Assembly: GCA_963757265.1 (NCBI GenBank)
Contig: CAVWRA010000012.1
Coordinates: forward strand, 620,001-684,000
Length of the DNA: 64,000 bases
DNA from: CAIVVT01 sp963757265
Lineage (GTDB): Bacteria; Acidobacteriota; Terriglobia; Bryobacterales; Bryobacteraceae
Direction of reading: 5' to 3'
The notes beneath the pieces are model-generated. The model saw only the letters and a list, made by a program, of their open reading frames with translations, ran no database searches and was not told the origin of the DNA. Below are positions 26,863 to 36,027 of the stretch, in pieces. Each line of letters opens with the position of its first letter. Position 1 is the first letter of the stretch. Both the position numbers and the translations under genes were made by a program.

Positions 26863-28725
26863 ATGAGTGAACTCAGGCGCGGCAAAATCTCGTTTCTCCC
26901 GGTGGTCCCCGGCAGCCTGGAGTTCGCCGCCGCGGCGCGGCAGGCGATCCTCGCCGCCCGGCCGGCCACCGTTGCCGTCGGCCTGTGGCGCGGCCTCGAA
27001 ACCGAGTTCCTCAGCGCGGTGGCGCGGCTGCCCGAGATGTCGGCGATTTCATGGTGCTGGACCGATCCGCTCTCGGGCGAGGACACGGACGACAGTTACC
27101 ATATCGTCGAGCCCTGCGATCCGTTCGTCGAGGCGATCCGCTCGGCGCGCCAGGTCGGCGCCGAAGTCGTTTTCCTGCTGGACCAGCCGCCCGGGCCGGC
27201 CGGCGAGACGCCGGCGGGTTCCTGGGAGCCCTTCGCCGATCCGCTGCCCGACCCTTACGCCGCCGCCCGCCTGGGCCTGCCGGCGTATCTTCGCACCGCG
27301 CTCGAGGAGTTGCCGCCGGCCGGCGCCGGTCTACAAGTTGTCAAGCACATGGCCAGCGCTTTGCAGGGCGTGGACCCGGCCGGTGAGACGCTGGTGGTGG
27401 TGGCGCTGCCGGCGCTGGCGCCGCTCATGAAGGCGCTGAAGCAGCCGGGCCCCGGCCAGACCGGGGCAGAGGTTTTCCCGAAATCCGGCGATGAGCCCGC
27501 GCTGAGGCTGGCGGCCAATGTCCTCAACCTTCATCCGGAATGCCTGGCCGAGGTCTGCAATCTGCCGCCGTATTACGTTGAGCGCTACGAGCGGTGGCGC
27601 GAAACGCCCGAAGCAAAGCCGCCCGATCGCCTGCAATTGCAACGCGAGCTGCTGCGCGAGGCGGAGTTCAACTACCACGCCCAGACCACCGAAACGCTGT
27701 CCGTGTGGCAGCGACGTCAGATGGCGCGCTACTCGCGCAAGCTGGCGCTCAGCGCGCGTCTGCTGCTGCCCGATCTGTTCGACCTGCTGACCGCCGCGCG
27801 CGGCGTGGCCGACGACAATTTCGCCTGGGAGGTCTGGCACGCCGCCGGGCAGTGGCCGTGGCAGCTGGAGGAATCCGACCGCGAAACGGTCAAGCTGTCG
27901 AGCGAGGACCTCTCGCCGCGCACCCGCCGTATGCGGCTCCGGCGCATGCCGCTGCGCGAGAAACGGATGCGCCTGCCGCGCGGGCTGAAGGACCGTCCCA
28001 AGGAGCGTTTCCCCGGTGAATGGGCCCGCCAGATCGACGGCGACGCCATCTGCAGCTACCCGCCCGAGGATCTGGTGATCGAGGATTACGGCCGCGTGTT
28101 GCGGCAGAAGGCGCGCTCCATGCTGACCGAGGAGCGCAGCCATGTCGAGCCCTTCGTCACCTCGCTGCTGGACGGTATCGACGTGCGCGAAACGATCCGC
28201 AATTGGCACCGCGGCGAGATCTGGGTGCGGTGCGCCGAGCGGGCGGCGGGCGACGTCGGCGCCGTAGTGGTTATTTTCAACGAGGATGCCAAGGATCAAT
28301 ACGGCTATTGCACCACCTGGCTGGGCGAGCACCAGAACGAGTCCGACATGGCGTTTTATTCGACTTTCCCCTTCGATCACATGGTCGGGCCGGGGATCGG
28401 CCGCGCCGAGTACGGCGGCTTTCTGATGGTGCTGCCGTCGCGGCGCATGTTCGACGTGTGGAGCGATCCGGATTACGACATGGCCGAGAATAAGCCCGAG
28501 CGGCTGCTGCTGGCGGCGCTCGATTACTCGATGGAACGGCACGTGCTGTACGTTGCGGCCAAGCCGCCGCGCTCGATCTTCCGCACGGTCGCGGCCCGTT
28601 TCGGCCGCAATATCCTGTACCTGCCGATGGGCCAGCTCTCTCCTTCCAAGTTGAACAAAATCAGGGTGGTTCACGTTCTGGACGGCTATCGCCGGCGGCG
28701 CGTCGCCAAGGATTATCTATGGTAG
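26863..28725 (+). CDS. Unknown 620-residue partner of the MoxR-type ATPase
   Basis: I do not recognise this protein. The N-terminal ~200 residues (ISFLPVVPGSLEFAAAARQA, ARPATVAVGLWRGLETEFLS) recall proteins that ask which ligands act at a distance (DUF5682-like), but weakly. The middle is helical and Arg-rich. The C-terminal ~170 residues have regular alpha/beta pattern (GAVVVIFNEDAKDQYGYCTT, AEYGGFLMVLPSRRMFDVWS, RHVLYVAAKPPRSIFRTVAA) and two Cys-free Trp clusters. There is no signal peptide or membrane segment, so it is probably cytoplasmic. GGAAGGG precedes the ATG. Tight linkage to the AAA+ gene suggests that the ATPase acts on it or through it. Confidence 0.65.
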   Translation: MSELRRGKISFLPVVPGSLEFAAAARQAILAARPATVAVGLWRGLETEFLSAVARLPEMSAISWCWTDPLSGEDTDDSYHIVEPCDPFVEAIRSARQVGAEVVFLLDQPPGPAGETPAGSWEPFADPLPDPYAAARLGLPAYLRTALEELPPAGAGLQVVKHMASALQGVDPAGETLVVVALPALAPLMKALKQPGPGQTGAEVFPKSGDEPALRLAANVLNLHPECLAEVCNLPPYYVERYERWRETPEAKPPDRLQLQRELLREAEFNYHAQTTETLSVWQRRQMARYSRKLALSARLLLPDLFDLLTAARGVADDNFAWEVWHAAGQWPWQLEESDRETVKLSSEDLSPRTRRMRLRRMPLREKRMRLPRGLKDRPKERFPGEWARQIDGDAICSYPPEDLVIEDYGRVLRQKARSMLTEERSHVEPFVTSLLDGIDVRETIRNWHRGEIWVRCAERAAGDVGAVVVIFNEDAKDQYGYCTTWLGEHQNESDMAFYSTFPFDHMVGPGIGRAEYGGFLMVLPSRRMFDVWSDPDYDMAENKPERLLLAALDYSMERHVLYVAAKPPRSIFRTVAARFGRNILYLPMGQLSPSKLNKIRVVHVLDGYRRRRVAKDYLW

Positions 28726-28831
28726 GAGCGGCGGCGGCGCGGCCGAAAGCGCCGAAACGCCCTCCTCCAGGCGCGCGTCTCATTTCGAAGTGCGGGCCGC
28801 GACCGGCTCCGCGGGTCAGCGCGGGCCGGCC

Positions 28832-28840
28832 TGATATACT
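28832..28840 (+). promoter_or_regulatory. Extended -10 promoter element
   Basis: TGATATACT is an extended -10 box (TGn then TATACT) lying 34 bases upstream of the NHL-repeat gene start at 28874. No good -35 hexamer is seen, which extended -10 promoters tolerate. A near-identical TGATATAAT precedes the FmdB-type gene. Confidence 0.45.
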
Positions 28841-28873
28841 GTGAGTTTGCCTGACCCTGCAAGAGTTGTATTC

Positions 28874-31800
28874 ATGAAACTGAGCGTTTTCCCGTTGCTG
28901 GCCGGAGCCCTCGTTGTGACCTGGCCCCTGCTCGCCACCCCACCAATTGCCGCGGCCCAGCCGGGATCTTCTGTCCAGAATTCGGACACTGGAGGCCAGC
29001 CGGTCGGCCGGGCCGGGAATGCCGCCACGGCCGGTTCCCTCCTGGCCAGCCCGGCGGCGCTCTCCAGCCCGCAGGCGCCAGGCGTTCCGCCGCCCAATGT
29101 TCCTGCGCCCCGCTCCGTCACCGCGCGGGCCGCCGCCGCGTCGATGCGGCGCAGCATTGTCAACCGGCGGCCGCGCGCCGCCGCCCTCTCGGACGCCGCG
29201 CCCGCGTCCACGGCCCCGCTTCAGTACACCACCGGCCAGGCCGCCCGCCTGGTGATCGGGCAGCCGCGGTTCTCGGCTCAAAGAGGCGTGGACGTGACGG
29301 TCACGGGCACGTCCCCCAATACCACGACCACCGTCACCTACGAAACGCTCCAGACGCTGATCGGCTCGGCCCAGGGCGTGGCCTATGCCAACGGAACGCT
29401 GATTGTGGCCGACGCCAACCGCATGGGCGCCACTCCCGACAATAACCGGGTCCTCATTTACAACAACATCGGATCCTGGCTGCCCGGCCCGCACGACGAT
29501 ATTTTGCAGAACGGCACGCCCTGCCCGCTGTGCTTCGGGGCCGGTTCCGCAACTCCGTCTCCCACGACTGGTCCGGCCTGGCCCGGCGCGTCCCTGGTGC
29601 TGGGCCAGCCCGATTTTGTCAGCAACAATCCCAATCAGCAGGCCACCGCGACCTATCCGCCGCCGCCCATCACAGCCGGCCAGATGAGCAATCCGGTCGG
29701 CGTGGCCTACAACGGCCAGATGCTGGCGGTCGCCGATTCGGTCAATAACCGCGTGCTGGTCTGGAAATCGCTGCCGACATCCAACGATCAGCAGGCGGAT
29801 TTCGTCGTCGGACAGCCGAATTTCACCACTTTCACGCCCGGCCAGTCCGGCCAATACGGGTATCCCGTCGGCCACTGTTCGGCGACCGCCTTGCGCTCGC
29901 CCACGGCTGTGTTTCTCGATTCCGCCAACGGTCTGTGGGTGGCCGATACGGGCAACGACCGGGTGCTGTATTACGGCCCCATCACCGGCAATGGCCAGGC
30001 CGCCACGCTGGTTCTCGGGCAGGCGAATTTCGACATCGACGCGCAGAGCATTTACACACCCAATACGACCGCCAGTTCCCTGCTGGCACCGGCGTCCGTT
30101 TCAAGCGACGGCATTCATCTGTTCGTCGCCGACAATTTCCAGAACCGGGTGCTGATCTGGAATACGATTCCGACCTCCAGCAATCAGGCCGCCGACGTCG
30201 TCCTCGGCCAGGCCGATTTCGTCTCCAATCTGGCGAACACTTTCTCGACCACGGTCAACGCCAAGGGCACGTACATCGCGCACTCCGTGCTGTGCGCCAC
30301 GAACGGCAACGACATCACCGACGAGCCCGGCACCACCATCCCCTTGTATCCCGCGATGTGCGCCGCCACGCTCAGCTCGCCCACGGGGGTTCTCAGCGAC
30401 GGAACGCGGCTGTATGTCGCCGACGGGGGCAATGATCGCGTGCTGGTCTGGAACACGATTCCCACTGCCAACGCCGTTCCGGCCGATGTCGTTCTCGGAC
30501 AGCTCACGGACCAGGTCGAACTTGAGCTCCGATTCGGCCTACCCCGAGAAAGTCGGCGGGACCGATACCTTCAAGACCCCCGGCGGACTGGCCTGGGACG
30601 GGACCAATCTCTACGTGGCCGACATTTTCAACCGGCGCGTCGTGGTTTACACGCCGGGCGAATTCACCTTGCCCCAAAACGCCGTGCTCAGCGCCGCCAG
30701 CGCGCACACCTACGCCACCGCCTCGGTCACGGTCGCCGGCACCATCGAAGCCGACGAGATTCTCACCGTGACCATCGGCAACCAGAATAACGTCGATAGC
30801 AGCGGCACCGAGATCACGGTCAACTATAACTACACCGTGCTCTCCACCGACACCCTGAGCAGCGTGGCCGTAGGCATCGCGGCGGCGATCAACAGCTCCA
30901 ACAGCGGCGCCGGCGATCCGTATGTTTACGCCACGCCCGATCCGGCCGCCGATCTCGTGATTCTGAGTGCCCGCGCCCCGGATCTGGACGGCAATAACGT
31001 CACCCTGGCTGAATCCGTCAGCCCGACCAGCGATACCGTCACCCTCACGGTCTCCGGCGCCAATCTCACCGGCGGATCGGACGCCACCCTTCTGGCGCCG
31101 TATGAGTTGGTCCGGATCAAGGGCATTACGGGCCAGATCCTGGTTCCGGGACTCGTCTCGAACAACCCGCCGCCGGTGCAGCCTCTGAACCAGCCGCTGC
31201 CGCAGAAACTGGCCGGCGTTGAAGTGTACGTGGACGGCCTCCGCTGCCCGCTCGTCGTGGTGGACGGCTACTACGTGGTGGCGCAGCTTCCGATCGAGCT
31301 GTCCGAGGCCCTGGAGCCCGACACCACCCCGCCCTCGCCCAATTCGACCATCAACGTCACCGATACCCTGCGCTTCCCGCGCACCGGTTCCGCCGTCCTG
31401 CGCGTCGCCAACCCCGACGGCACGGTGCTGACCAGCACCGCCGTGGCGCTCCCCGTGATCCAGCAGAGCCCGACGCTGTTCTACGACCCGACCATGGAGC
31501 CCAATCCCGGTCTGGCCTACCACTTCTCGAGCCAGGCCACGGCGACGGTCTCCGTGGACGGCACTATCACCGGCGGTGATCAGGCGACCGTCAGCATCCG
31601 CGACCGGCCCTACACCTACATCGTTTCGGAGACCGACACTACGTCCAGCGTGCGCGACGCGCTGATTGCGCTGATCGACTCCGCCGATCCCGAGGTGCAC
31701 GCCTACCCCGCCGGCGCTTTCCAGCGCATCCGGCTGCAGGCCAAAGTTCCCGGACCGGCGGGCGACGGAATACCCATCAGTACCACTGTCAGTACGAACG

Positions 31801-32213
31801 CGACCGTCATCATCACCGCGTTCAACACCACGCTGTGTTGCGCCAACGTCGCCGGCGCCCCCATCACTTTGGACAATCCGGCGCTGCCCGGCGAGACCAT
31901 TACCGTCTACGGCACGGGCCTGGGCATATTGACCGCCGGCGACCAGCAACTGATGCTCGACGGGCAGCCATTCGAGGGCTCCCAGTACAACAATGTGACT
32001 TTCGACGGCTTCGTCGCCGGCATGATCGGCGGCCTGACGGCCAACGTGCTCTTCTCGGGACTGAAGCCCGGCTATGTCGGTCTGTACGAGCTGGATCTGG
32101 AACTCAATACCAGCACGCCCACCGACCCGCAGACCCCGATGACCATCTCGCAGATCTATCAGGTCTCCAACATCGTCACCATCCCCGTGGCCAATCCGAC
32201 GCCCAAGGATTAG
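28874..32213 (+). pseudogene. NHL-repeat exported protein with Solibacter-type C-terminal domain, broken by one frameshift
   Basis: A signal peptide (MKLSVFPLLAGALVVTWPLL and on to AAAQ) opens a frame that encodes repeated NHL-type blades (NRVLVWKSLPTS, NDRVLYYGPI, NRVLIWNTIPTSSNQAADVV, NDRVLVWNTIPTANAVPADV) as far as VVLGQ at about 30500. The same protein then continues one frame further on: SNLSSDSAYPEKVGGTDTFK, a seventh blade (NLYVADIFNRRVVVYTPGEF), Ig-like or cell-adhesion-like segments, and a C-terminal domain with ITLDNPALPGETITVYGTGL, typical of TIGR03437. A single-base indel near 30505-30520 explains it. If the indel is an assembly error, the protein is about 1110 residues and secreted. 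The function is unknown. Confidence 0.8.
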
Positions 32214-32396
32214 GGCCTGCTCACGCTACCCGAACGGATGGCGTTGCGCGCGAAAAGCGTCTCAGACGCGGGTGAGGACGCTGACTTTGGCCATTCCGAG
32301 GCGAGGACGCCAACGAAGGCTGAGACGGTTTTCGCCCGCAAGCGCGGAGGGACGGGGCCGGTTTCCCCGATTTCCGCGTAGCGTGAGCAGGCCCTA
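32211..32396. mobile_element. 186-bp MITE-like element with perfect 18-bp terminal inverted repeats
   Basis: The left end TAGGGCCTGCTCACGCTA (32211-32228) is the exact reverse complement of the right end (32379-32396). Inside lies a second inverted pair, GCGAAAAGCGTCTCAG near 32257 and CTGAGACGGTTTTCGC near 32318, and two GAGGACGC direct repeats. It encodes nothing. The outermost TA bases are the IS630/Tc1-type target, so this may be a non-autonomous element. The left TAG serves as stop codon of the upstream NHL gene. Confidence 0.8.
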
Positions 32397-32487
32397 GCTG
32401 TTCCTTCCGCCTTCGCGCCTTCTTCTCACCCCTCCCAGGGCCCGGACCGGCCCGCCGCGCGCCCAGCGGAGGGCCGCCCTTCCGGGA

Positions 32488-32493
32488 TATAAT
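32488..32493 (+). promoter_or_regulatory. Consensus -10 hexamer TATAAT
   Basis: A perfect TATAAT lies 23 bases before the small gene that starts at 32517. There is no TGn extension and no clear -35 box, so the promoter call is tentative. The spacing would give a leader of about 15 bases. Confidence 0.4.
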
Positions 32494-32516
32494 ATAGAAG
32501 AGTCTGGGTAAGTCAG

Positions 32517-32744
32517 ATGGACGCGCGTTTCGATCCAGCCGCGGCACTCGAGGAACTTCGTGACGACGCCGTTCTTCCCAACCCCGTTCGGGTCCGCGAC
32601 ATGATTCTGCGCACCGGCCACACGCCGGAGCAGGCGCTCGATCTGAACCGCAAATTCACGGCGTATCAGCAGGCCTTTGCCGAGGCGCAAGGTCTGGCCG
32701 CCGGGCTCCTGGCAGAGCTGACGCAGTCTCCCACTAAGATGTGA
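32517..32744 (+). CDS. Small helical protein of unknown function
   Basis: The 75-residue product (MDARFDPAAALEELRDDAVL ... PEQALDLNRKFTAYQQAFAE) is predicted helical and has natural composition, unlike the opposing frames. A TATAAT box lies 23 bases upstream, though no strong ribosome binding site is visible (GGGTAAG is nearest). After its stop a hairpin, GCCGGCCCC with GGGGCCCGGC (32747-32771), could terminate or stabilise the transcript. No family is recognised. Confidence 0.5.
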   Translation: MDARFDPAAALEELRDDAVLPNPVRVRDMILRTGHTPEQALDLNRKFTAYQQAFAEAQGLAAGLLAELTQSPTKM

Positions 32745-32894
32745 TGCCGGCCCCTCAGCGGGGCCCGGCTATCCGCCGCGCCCGCTGGCCGGGGTCTCCC
32801 CGGGAACTGAAAAATTTTGTCACGGAACAGTTTAGAACAATTCAAGCTGCCGATGCACAAAGGGACGAATCGACCGAAAGAAAGGGAAAACCAG

Positions 32895-33257
32895 ATGGCA
32901 ACTCGAAAAAAGACCGCTCCCGAATCGGAGCCGCTGCAGCCCGCCGAAGGCGTCAAGACAGCCCGACCGGCCGCCCCGGCCGTGCGCTCCAGGAAAGCAG
33001 CCCCGGGGACCGAGCCCGGAGCCGAGAAGCTCTCCGCGAAGACCACCGCGCCCGCCGCCACGCACAAGGCGCCGGCCCGCAAGCCGGCCGTGGAAGAGAG
33101 CCTGGAGACCGCGGCCTTCGATACCGCGCCGCATCATCAGGAGATCTCCCGCGAGGCCTATTTCAACTGGCTCCGGCGGGGCTGCCCGCATGGCTCCGCG
33201 CAGGTGGACTGGCTGGCCGCCGTCGCGCTCGTCCGCGCGCGGATGCATACCCGCTGA
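32895..33257 (+). CDS. Ala/Lys/Pro-rich protein with C-terminal DUF2934 domain
   Basis: The product has 120 residues. The first ~75 are basic and low-complexity (MATRKKTAPESEPLQ ... KAPARKPAVEE), like the tail of a histone H1-like DNA-binding protein. Residues ~85-118 (EISREAYFNWLRRGCPHGSA then QVDWLAAVALVRAR) match DUF2934, seen also at 13707-14069. I start at the ATG at 32895, preceded by AAAGGGAAA; the earlier ATG at 32817 lacks a site. DNA binding is only suggested by composition. Confidence 0.65.
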   Translation: MATRKKTAPESEPLQPAEGVKTARPAAPAVRSRKAAPGTEPGAEKLSAKTTAPAATHKAPARKPAVEESLETAAFDTAPHHQEISREAYFNWLRRGCPHGSAQVDWLAAVALVRARMHTR

Positions 33258-33360
33258 TCTTCACCGCCCGGGCGCGCCTCGATTTCCGTACACCGGCCGC
33301 CTGGCTCGGGCGTCCAATCTCCGTGCGCGACGCGACTGCGGGCGCGAATGAGAGATAATA

Positions 33361-34668
33361 GTGGATCATCCGCTCGAGATCCTGCGCAGGGAGGCTGAGT
33401 CACAGGTGTTACGGAGTCTGGTGCAATTGAACGAAAGCGGCCCGCGCGGCTGGCGGCGCCGGCGCGTGGCCGGGCTGGCCGGGGCTGTGCTGCTCCTCCT
33501 GTCGGCGCTGGCCCTGGCACAGCTCGTGCCCACATACATCATCACGACCGTGGCGGGCACCGGCACGGCAGGCTATTCCGGCGACGCCGGCGCGGCCACC
33601 AGCGCCGAGCTCGACTATCCGTCCGGTATTTTCCTCGATAGCTCCGGCAACCTGTACATCGCCGATCAGGTCAACCACCGCGTGCGCGAGGTCAGCACCA
33701 GCGGCACCATTACCACGATCGCCGGCAACGGCACCGCCGGCTATCTCGGCGACAAGGCCGCCGCCACCAGCGCCGAGCTCAAGTACCCCTGCGCCGTGGC
33801 CGTCGATTCCAAGGGTGACGTCTTCATCGCCGACACCGGCAACAGCGTGATCCGCGAGGTGAGCGGCGGCAACATTACCACCTTCGCCGGCGATAACTCT
33901 CTCGGCGCCGGCTACGCCGGCGACGGCGCGGCCGCCACTTCCGCCCAGCTCAACGCGCCCGTGGGCCTGGCAGTGGATTCGGCCGGAAACCTCTGGATCG
34001 CCGATTCGAACAATAACGTGATCCGCGAGGTCACCACCGACGGCAATATCAACACCGTCATCGGCAACAGTTATGGGGATTACGGCGGCGATGGCGGCAC
34101 CGCGATCGCCAGTTCGATCAACCATCCGCTCGGGATCGCGCTGGACGCCGCCGGCAACCTCTACATCGCGGATCAGCTCAACCAGCGCATCCGCAAGGTG
34201 ACGGCGACCAACAATAGCATCACGACCACGAGTATCATCACCACCGTGGCCGGCAGCGGAGTTATCGGTTACTCCGGCGACGGCGGCCCGGCTGTCAACG
34301 CCCGGTTCCAGGATCCCTCCTGGGTGGCCGTTGACAGCTCCGGGAACCTGTTCATTACCGATCTCGTCAACAACGTCGTCCGCCGCGTGTCAGCCGCCGA
34401 CGGGACCGTCGCGACCATCGCCGGCAACGGTCATTATGGCTATTACGGCGACGGCGGCCCGGCCTTACAGGCCGCCGTCGAATTCCCGCTCAGCGTGGTT
34501 GTGAACGCCGCCGGCAACATTTACATCGCGCAGGGTGAGAACAACGTCGTTCGCATGCTGAGCGCGGTCCAGACCTCCGCCACCAGCGTTGCGAAATTCG
34601 GCGCTCCCGCCATCCAGGTGCTGCCGCGGCAAAGTTCTGTTCTCGCCGACAAGGCGCAGAGACAATAA
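33361..34668 (+). CDS. Six-bladed NHL-repeat protein with N-terminal membrane anchor
   Basis: A short cytoplasmic head of ~40 residues precedes one hydrophobic segment (RVAGLAGAVLLLLSALALAQ), then six NHL repeats, each of the form ITTxAGNGxxGYxGDGGxA followed by DSxGNLYIADxxNxxIRxV, at regular spacing of about 55-60 residues. Six repeats are enough to close one beta-propeller. The start is a GTG at 33361. Such domains mediate binding to proteins or carbohydrates; the partner is unknown. It converges with lexA. Confidence 0.82.
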   Translation: MDHPLEILRREAESQVLRSLVQLNESGPRGWRRRRVAGLAGAVLLLLSALALAQLVPTYIITTVAGTGTAGYSGDAGAATSAELDYPSGIFLDSSGNLYIADQVNHRVREVSTSGTITTIAGNGTAGYLGDKAAATSAELKYPCAVAVDSKGDVFIADTGNSVIREVSGGNITTFAGDNSLGAGYAGDGAAATSAQLNAPVGLAVDSAGNLWIADSNNNVIREVTTDGNINTVIGNSYGDYGGDGGTAIASSINHPLGIALDAAGNLYIADQLNQRIRKVTATNNSITTTSIITTVAGSGVIGYSGDGGPAVNARFQDPSWVAVDSSGNLFITDLVNNVVRRVSAADGTVATIAGNGHYGYYGDGGPALQAAVEFPLSVVVNAAGNIYIAQGENNVVRMLSAVQTSATSVAKFGAPAIQVLPRQSSVLADKAQRQ

Positions 34669-34703
34669 GTGTTGGCTGCGGCCGGGAACGGGCGCCGTGC
34701 GTT

Positions 34704-35354
34704 CTATTTGTACTTTCGCAGGACGGCCAGAACGCGACCCTGCACCTCGACCTGTCCCGCCGGGACCCGGATGGGCTGCATGGTCGCATTGGCCGGTTGC
34801 AGCCGGATCTGGTCGCCCTCGCGGTAGATCCGCTTGAGCGTCGTTTCGGTGCCGTCCACCAGCGCCACCACGATCTCTCCGTCGCGCGGGCTCGCCGTTC
34901 GTTCCACCAGCACGAAATCGCCGGCGCAGATGTGATCCTCGATCATGGAATCGCCGCGCACGCGCAGTGCGAACAGGTCCGGCGAGCCCGCAAAGTCGGC
35001 GAAATCCAGCGTCTCGGGACTCTCCGGCGCTTCCACCGGCACGCCCGCGGCGATGGTGCCCATGAGAGGAACCGTCAGCGGCGCGGACGCCGCCGGCCGA
35101 CCGGCCGTCTGCTTTTCCAGCCGCTCCTGTTCGCTGTGCAGGTACTCCGCCGACACTTCCAGCGAACGGCTTTCGTTGTACCGCCGCTTCAGGTAACCCT
35201 TCTGTTGGAGCGCCGTCACGTGCTTGTGCACGGTGGCCAGCGACCCCAGGCCTACGCCCCGCGCAATCTCCTCGAAGCTGGGGCAGAAGCCGTTCCGTTC
35301 GATGAACGAGACGACGAAATCCAGGACCGTCTTTTGCTTGGGTGTCAGGGCCAT
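34704..35354 (-). CDS. lexA: LexA repressor
   Basis: The 216-residue protein has an N-terminal winged helix (LTPKQKTVLDFVVSFIERNG, then SLATVHKHVTALQQKGYL) that binds SOS operators, and a C-terminal S24 protease domain. The self-cleavage site is Ala103-Gly104 in IAAGVPV, the catalytic Ser lies in RGDSM (136) and the Lys in TTLKRI (174). All needed residues are present. On RecA activation it should cleave itself and release the SOS genes. I start at 35354 because upstream residues are not LexA-like. Two palindromes just upstream could be its own operators. Confidence 0.95.
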   Translation of the reverse strand: MALTPKQKTVLDFVVSFIERNGFCPSFEEIARGVGLGSLATVHKHVTALQQKGYLKRRYNESRSLEVSAEYLHSEQERLEKQTAGRPAASAPLTVPLMGTIAAGVPVEAPESPETLDFADFAGSPDLFALRVRGDSMIEDHICAGDFVLVERTASPRDGEIVVALVDGTETTLKRIYREGDQIRLQPANATMQPIRVPAGQVEVQGRVLAVLRKYK

Positions 35355-35361
35355 ACCAGCA

Positions 35362-35400
35362 GTATTGGCGAATACATAGCGAAAGTCAAGCCTGACTTTC
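35362..35400 (-). promoter_or_regulatory. Two palindromes upstream of lexA, candidate autoregulatory sites
   Basis: GTATTGGCGAATAC (35362-35375) has perfect 5-bp arms and lies eight bases before the lexA start. GAAAGTCA-AGCC-TGACTTTC (35381-35400) has perfect 8-bp arms. Either could be bound by LexA. Neither matches the well-known E. coli or Bacillus box, so which one is the operator is open. Confidence 0.45.
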
Positions 35401-35465
35401 AGGGGTTGTTTTCGCTGCTCAAGGGCCCGCTGCTCCAAGGCCAACTGTCCAAAGGAAAGAGGACG

Positions 35466-35693
35466 TCAGTTCAGCCCGCAGGCGCCGGGCGTCGGGCACA
35501 TCCCACCCGAGGGGCAGCGCGGCGCGGTTTGCGCGCCGGGGGCGTGGCTGTGCGCGGCAAACACGGATAGCTCGCGGCGCGGATGCGCCTTCCCGCACTC
35601 CGGACAGGCCAGGGTGGCCTCGTCCGACTGGCGGTAGATCAGCTTCTCGAATTTCGTTCCGCACTCTTCGCAACTGTATTCGAAAATCGGCAT
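35466..35693 (-). CDS. FmdB-family zinc-ribbon protein
   Basis: The 75-residue product begins MPIFEYSCEECGTKFEKLIY with CxxC at 8-11 and a second CPEC pair at ~30-33, the FmdB/CxxC_CxxC_SSSS regulatory-protein ribbon. The C-terminal tail adds three further Cys (RCPSGGMCPTPGACG), which is unusual. The N-terminal extension in the longer frame is not natural. A good extended -10 lies 35 bases upstream. Confidence 0.85.
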   Translation of the reverse strand: MPIFEYSCEECGTKFEKLIYRQSDEATLACPECGKAHPRRELSVFAAHSHAPGAQTAPRCPSGGMCPTPGACGLN

Positions 35694-35727
35694 CCGTCGC
35701 TCCGTCGCTCTCGCAGTCTCTCGTTTC

Positions 35728-35736
35728 ATTATATCA
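35728..35736 (-). promoter_or_regulatory. Extended -10 promoter of the FmdB-type gene
   Basis: On the minus strand TGATATAAT is a perfect extended -10 (TGn then TATAAT), 35 bases before the start at 35693. No consensus -35 is seen. The element recurs as TGATATACT ahead of the NHL-repeat gene at 28874. Confidence 0.5.
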
Positions 35737-35846
35737 GTGGCCCTTCGAAGCACGACGCGCGGCGGGGCCGATGTGCGACCCCGAGCCGGGCCTCGCTCCC
35801 GCCCGAACAACTGGCCTTGTGATGCGGGTTGAATCCGATTCCTGAT

Positions 35847-35873
35847 GGGGAGGGGGCTCCGCGCCCCCTCCCC
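35847..35873. terminator. Strong GC hairpin, possible terminator without T tract
   Basis: GGGGAGGGGGC, a five-base loop and GCCCCCTCCCC form a perfect 11-bp stem just beyond the stop of the cysteine-rich minus-strand gene. No run of T follows on either strand, so it may instead protect an mRNA 3' end. Confidence 0.4.
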
Positions 35874-35884
35874 GCCTCACGCCC

Positions 35885-36027
35885 TCAGGACTGTTGCGTC
35901 TTCTTGCAGCATGTCCCGTTCTTGCAGCATTTGCCATTGGGCAGCAATCGGACCTCTTGCTGTCGCCTGCGAAACTCAGCGTCGCGCACAAGGCCAGCCT
36001 GGCCAACAAACTCAGAACGGATTTCAT
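35885..36027 (-). pseudogene. Cysteine-rich exported peptide, broken by one missing base
   Basis: From the ATG at 36027 the minus strand encodes a signal peptide, MKSVLSLLARLALCATLSFA, then GDSKRSDCCP. The frame then turns into nonsense (MANAARTGHAARR). One frame over it continues NGKCCKNGTCCKKTQQS with a stop at 35885-35887. Restoring one base in CCCAATGG joins the parts into a peptide of about 47 residues whose mature part has three CC pairs. Such a peptide would bind metal in the periplasm. It lies about 200 bases downstream of the ABC operon on the same strand. Confidence 0.65.

Noticed and set aside
32214..32516. Small minus-strand protein across the MITE-like element
   Set aside because: The frame follows the inverted repeats and has no natural composition.
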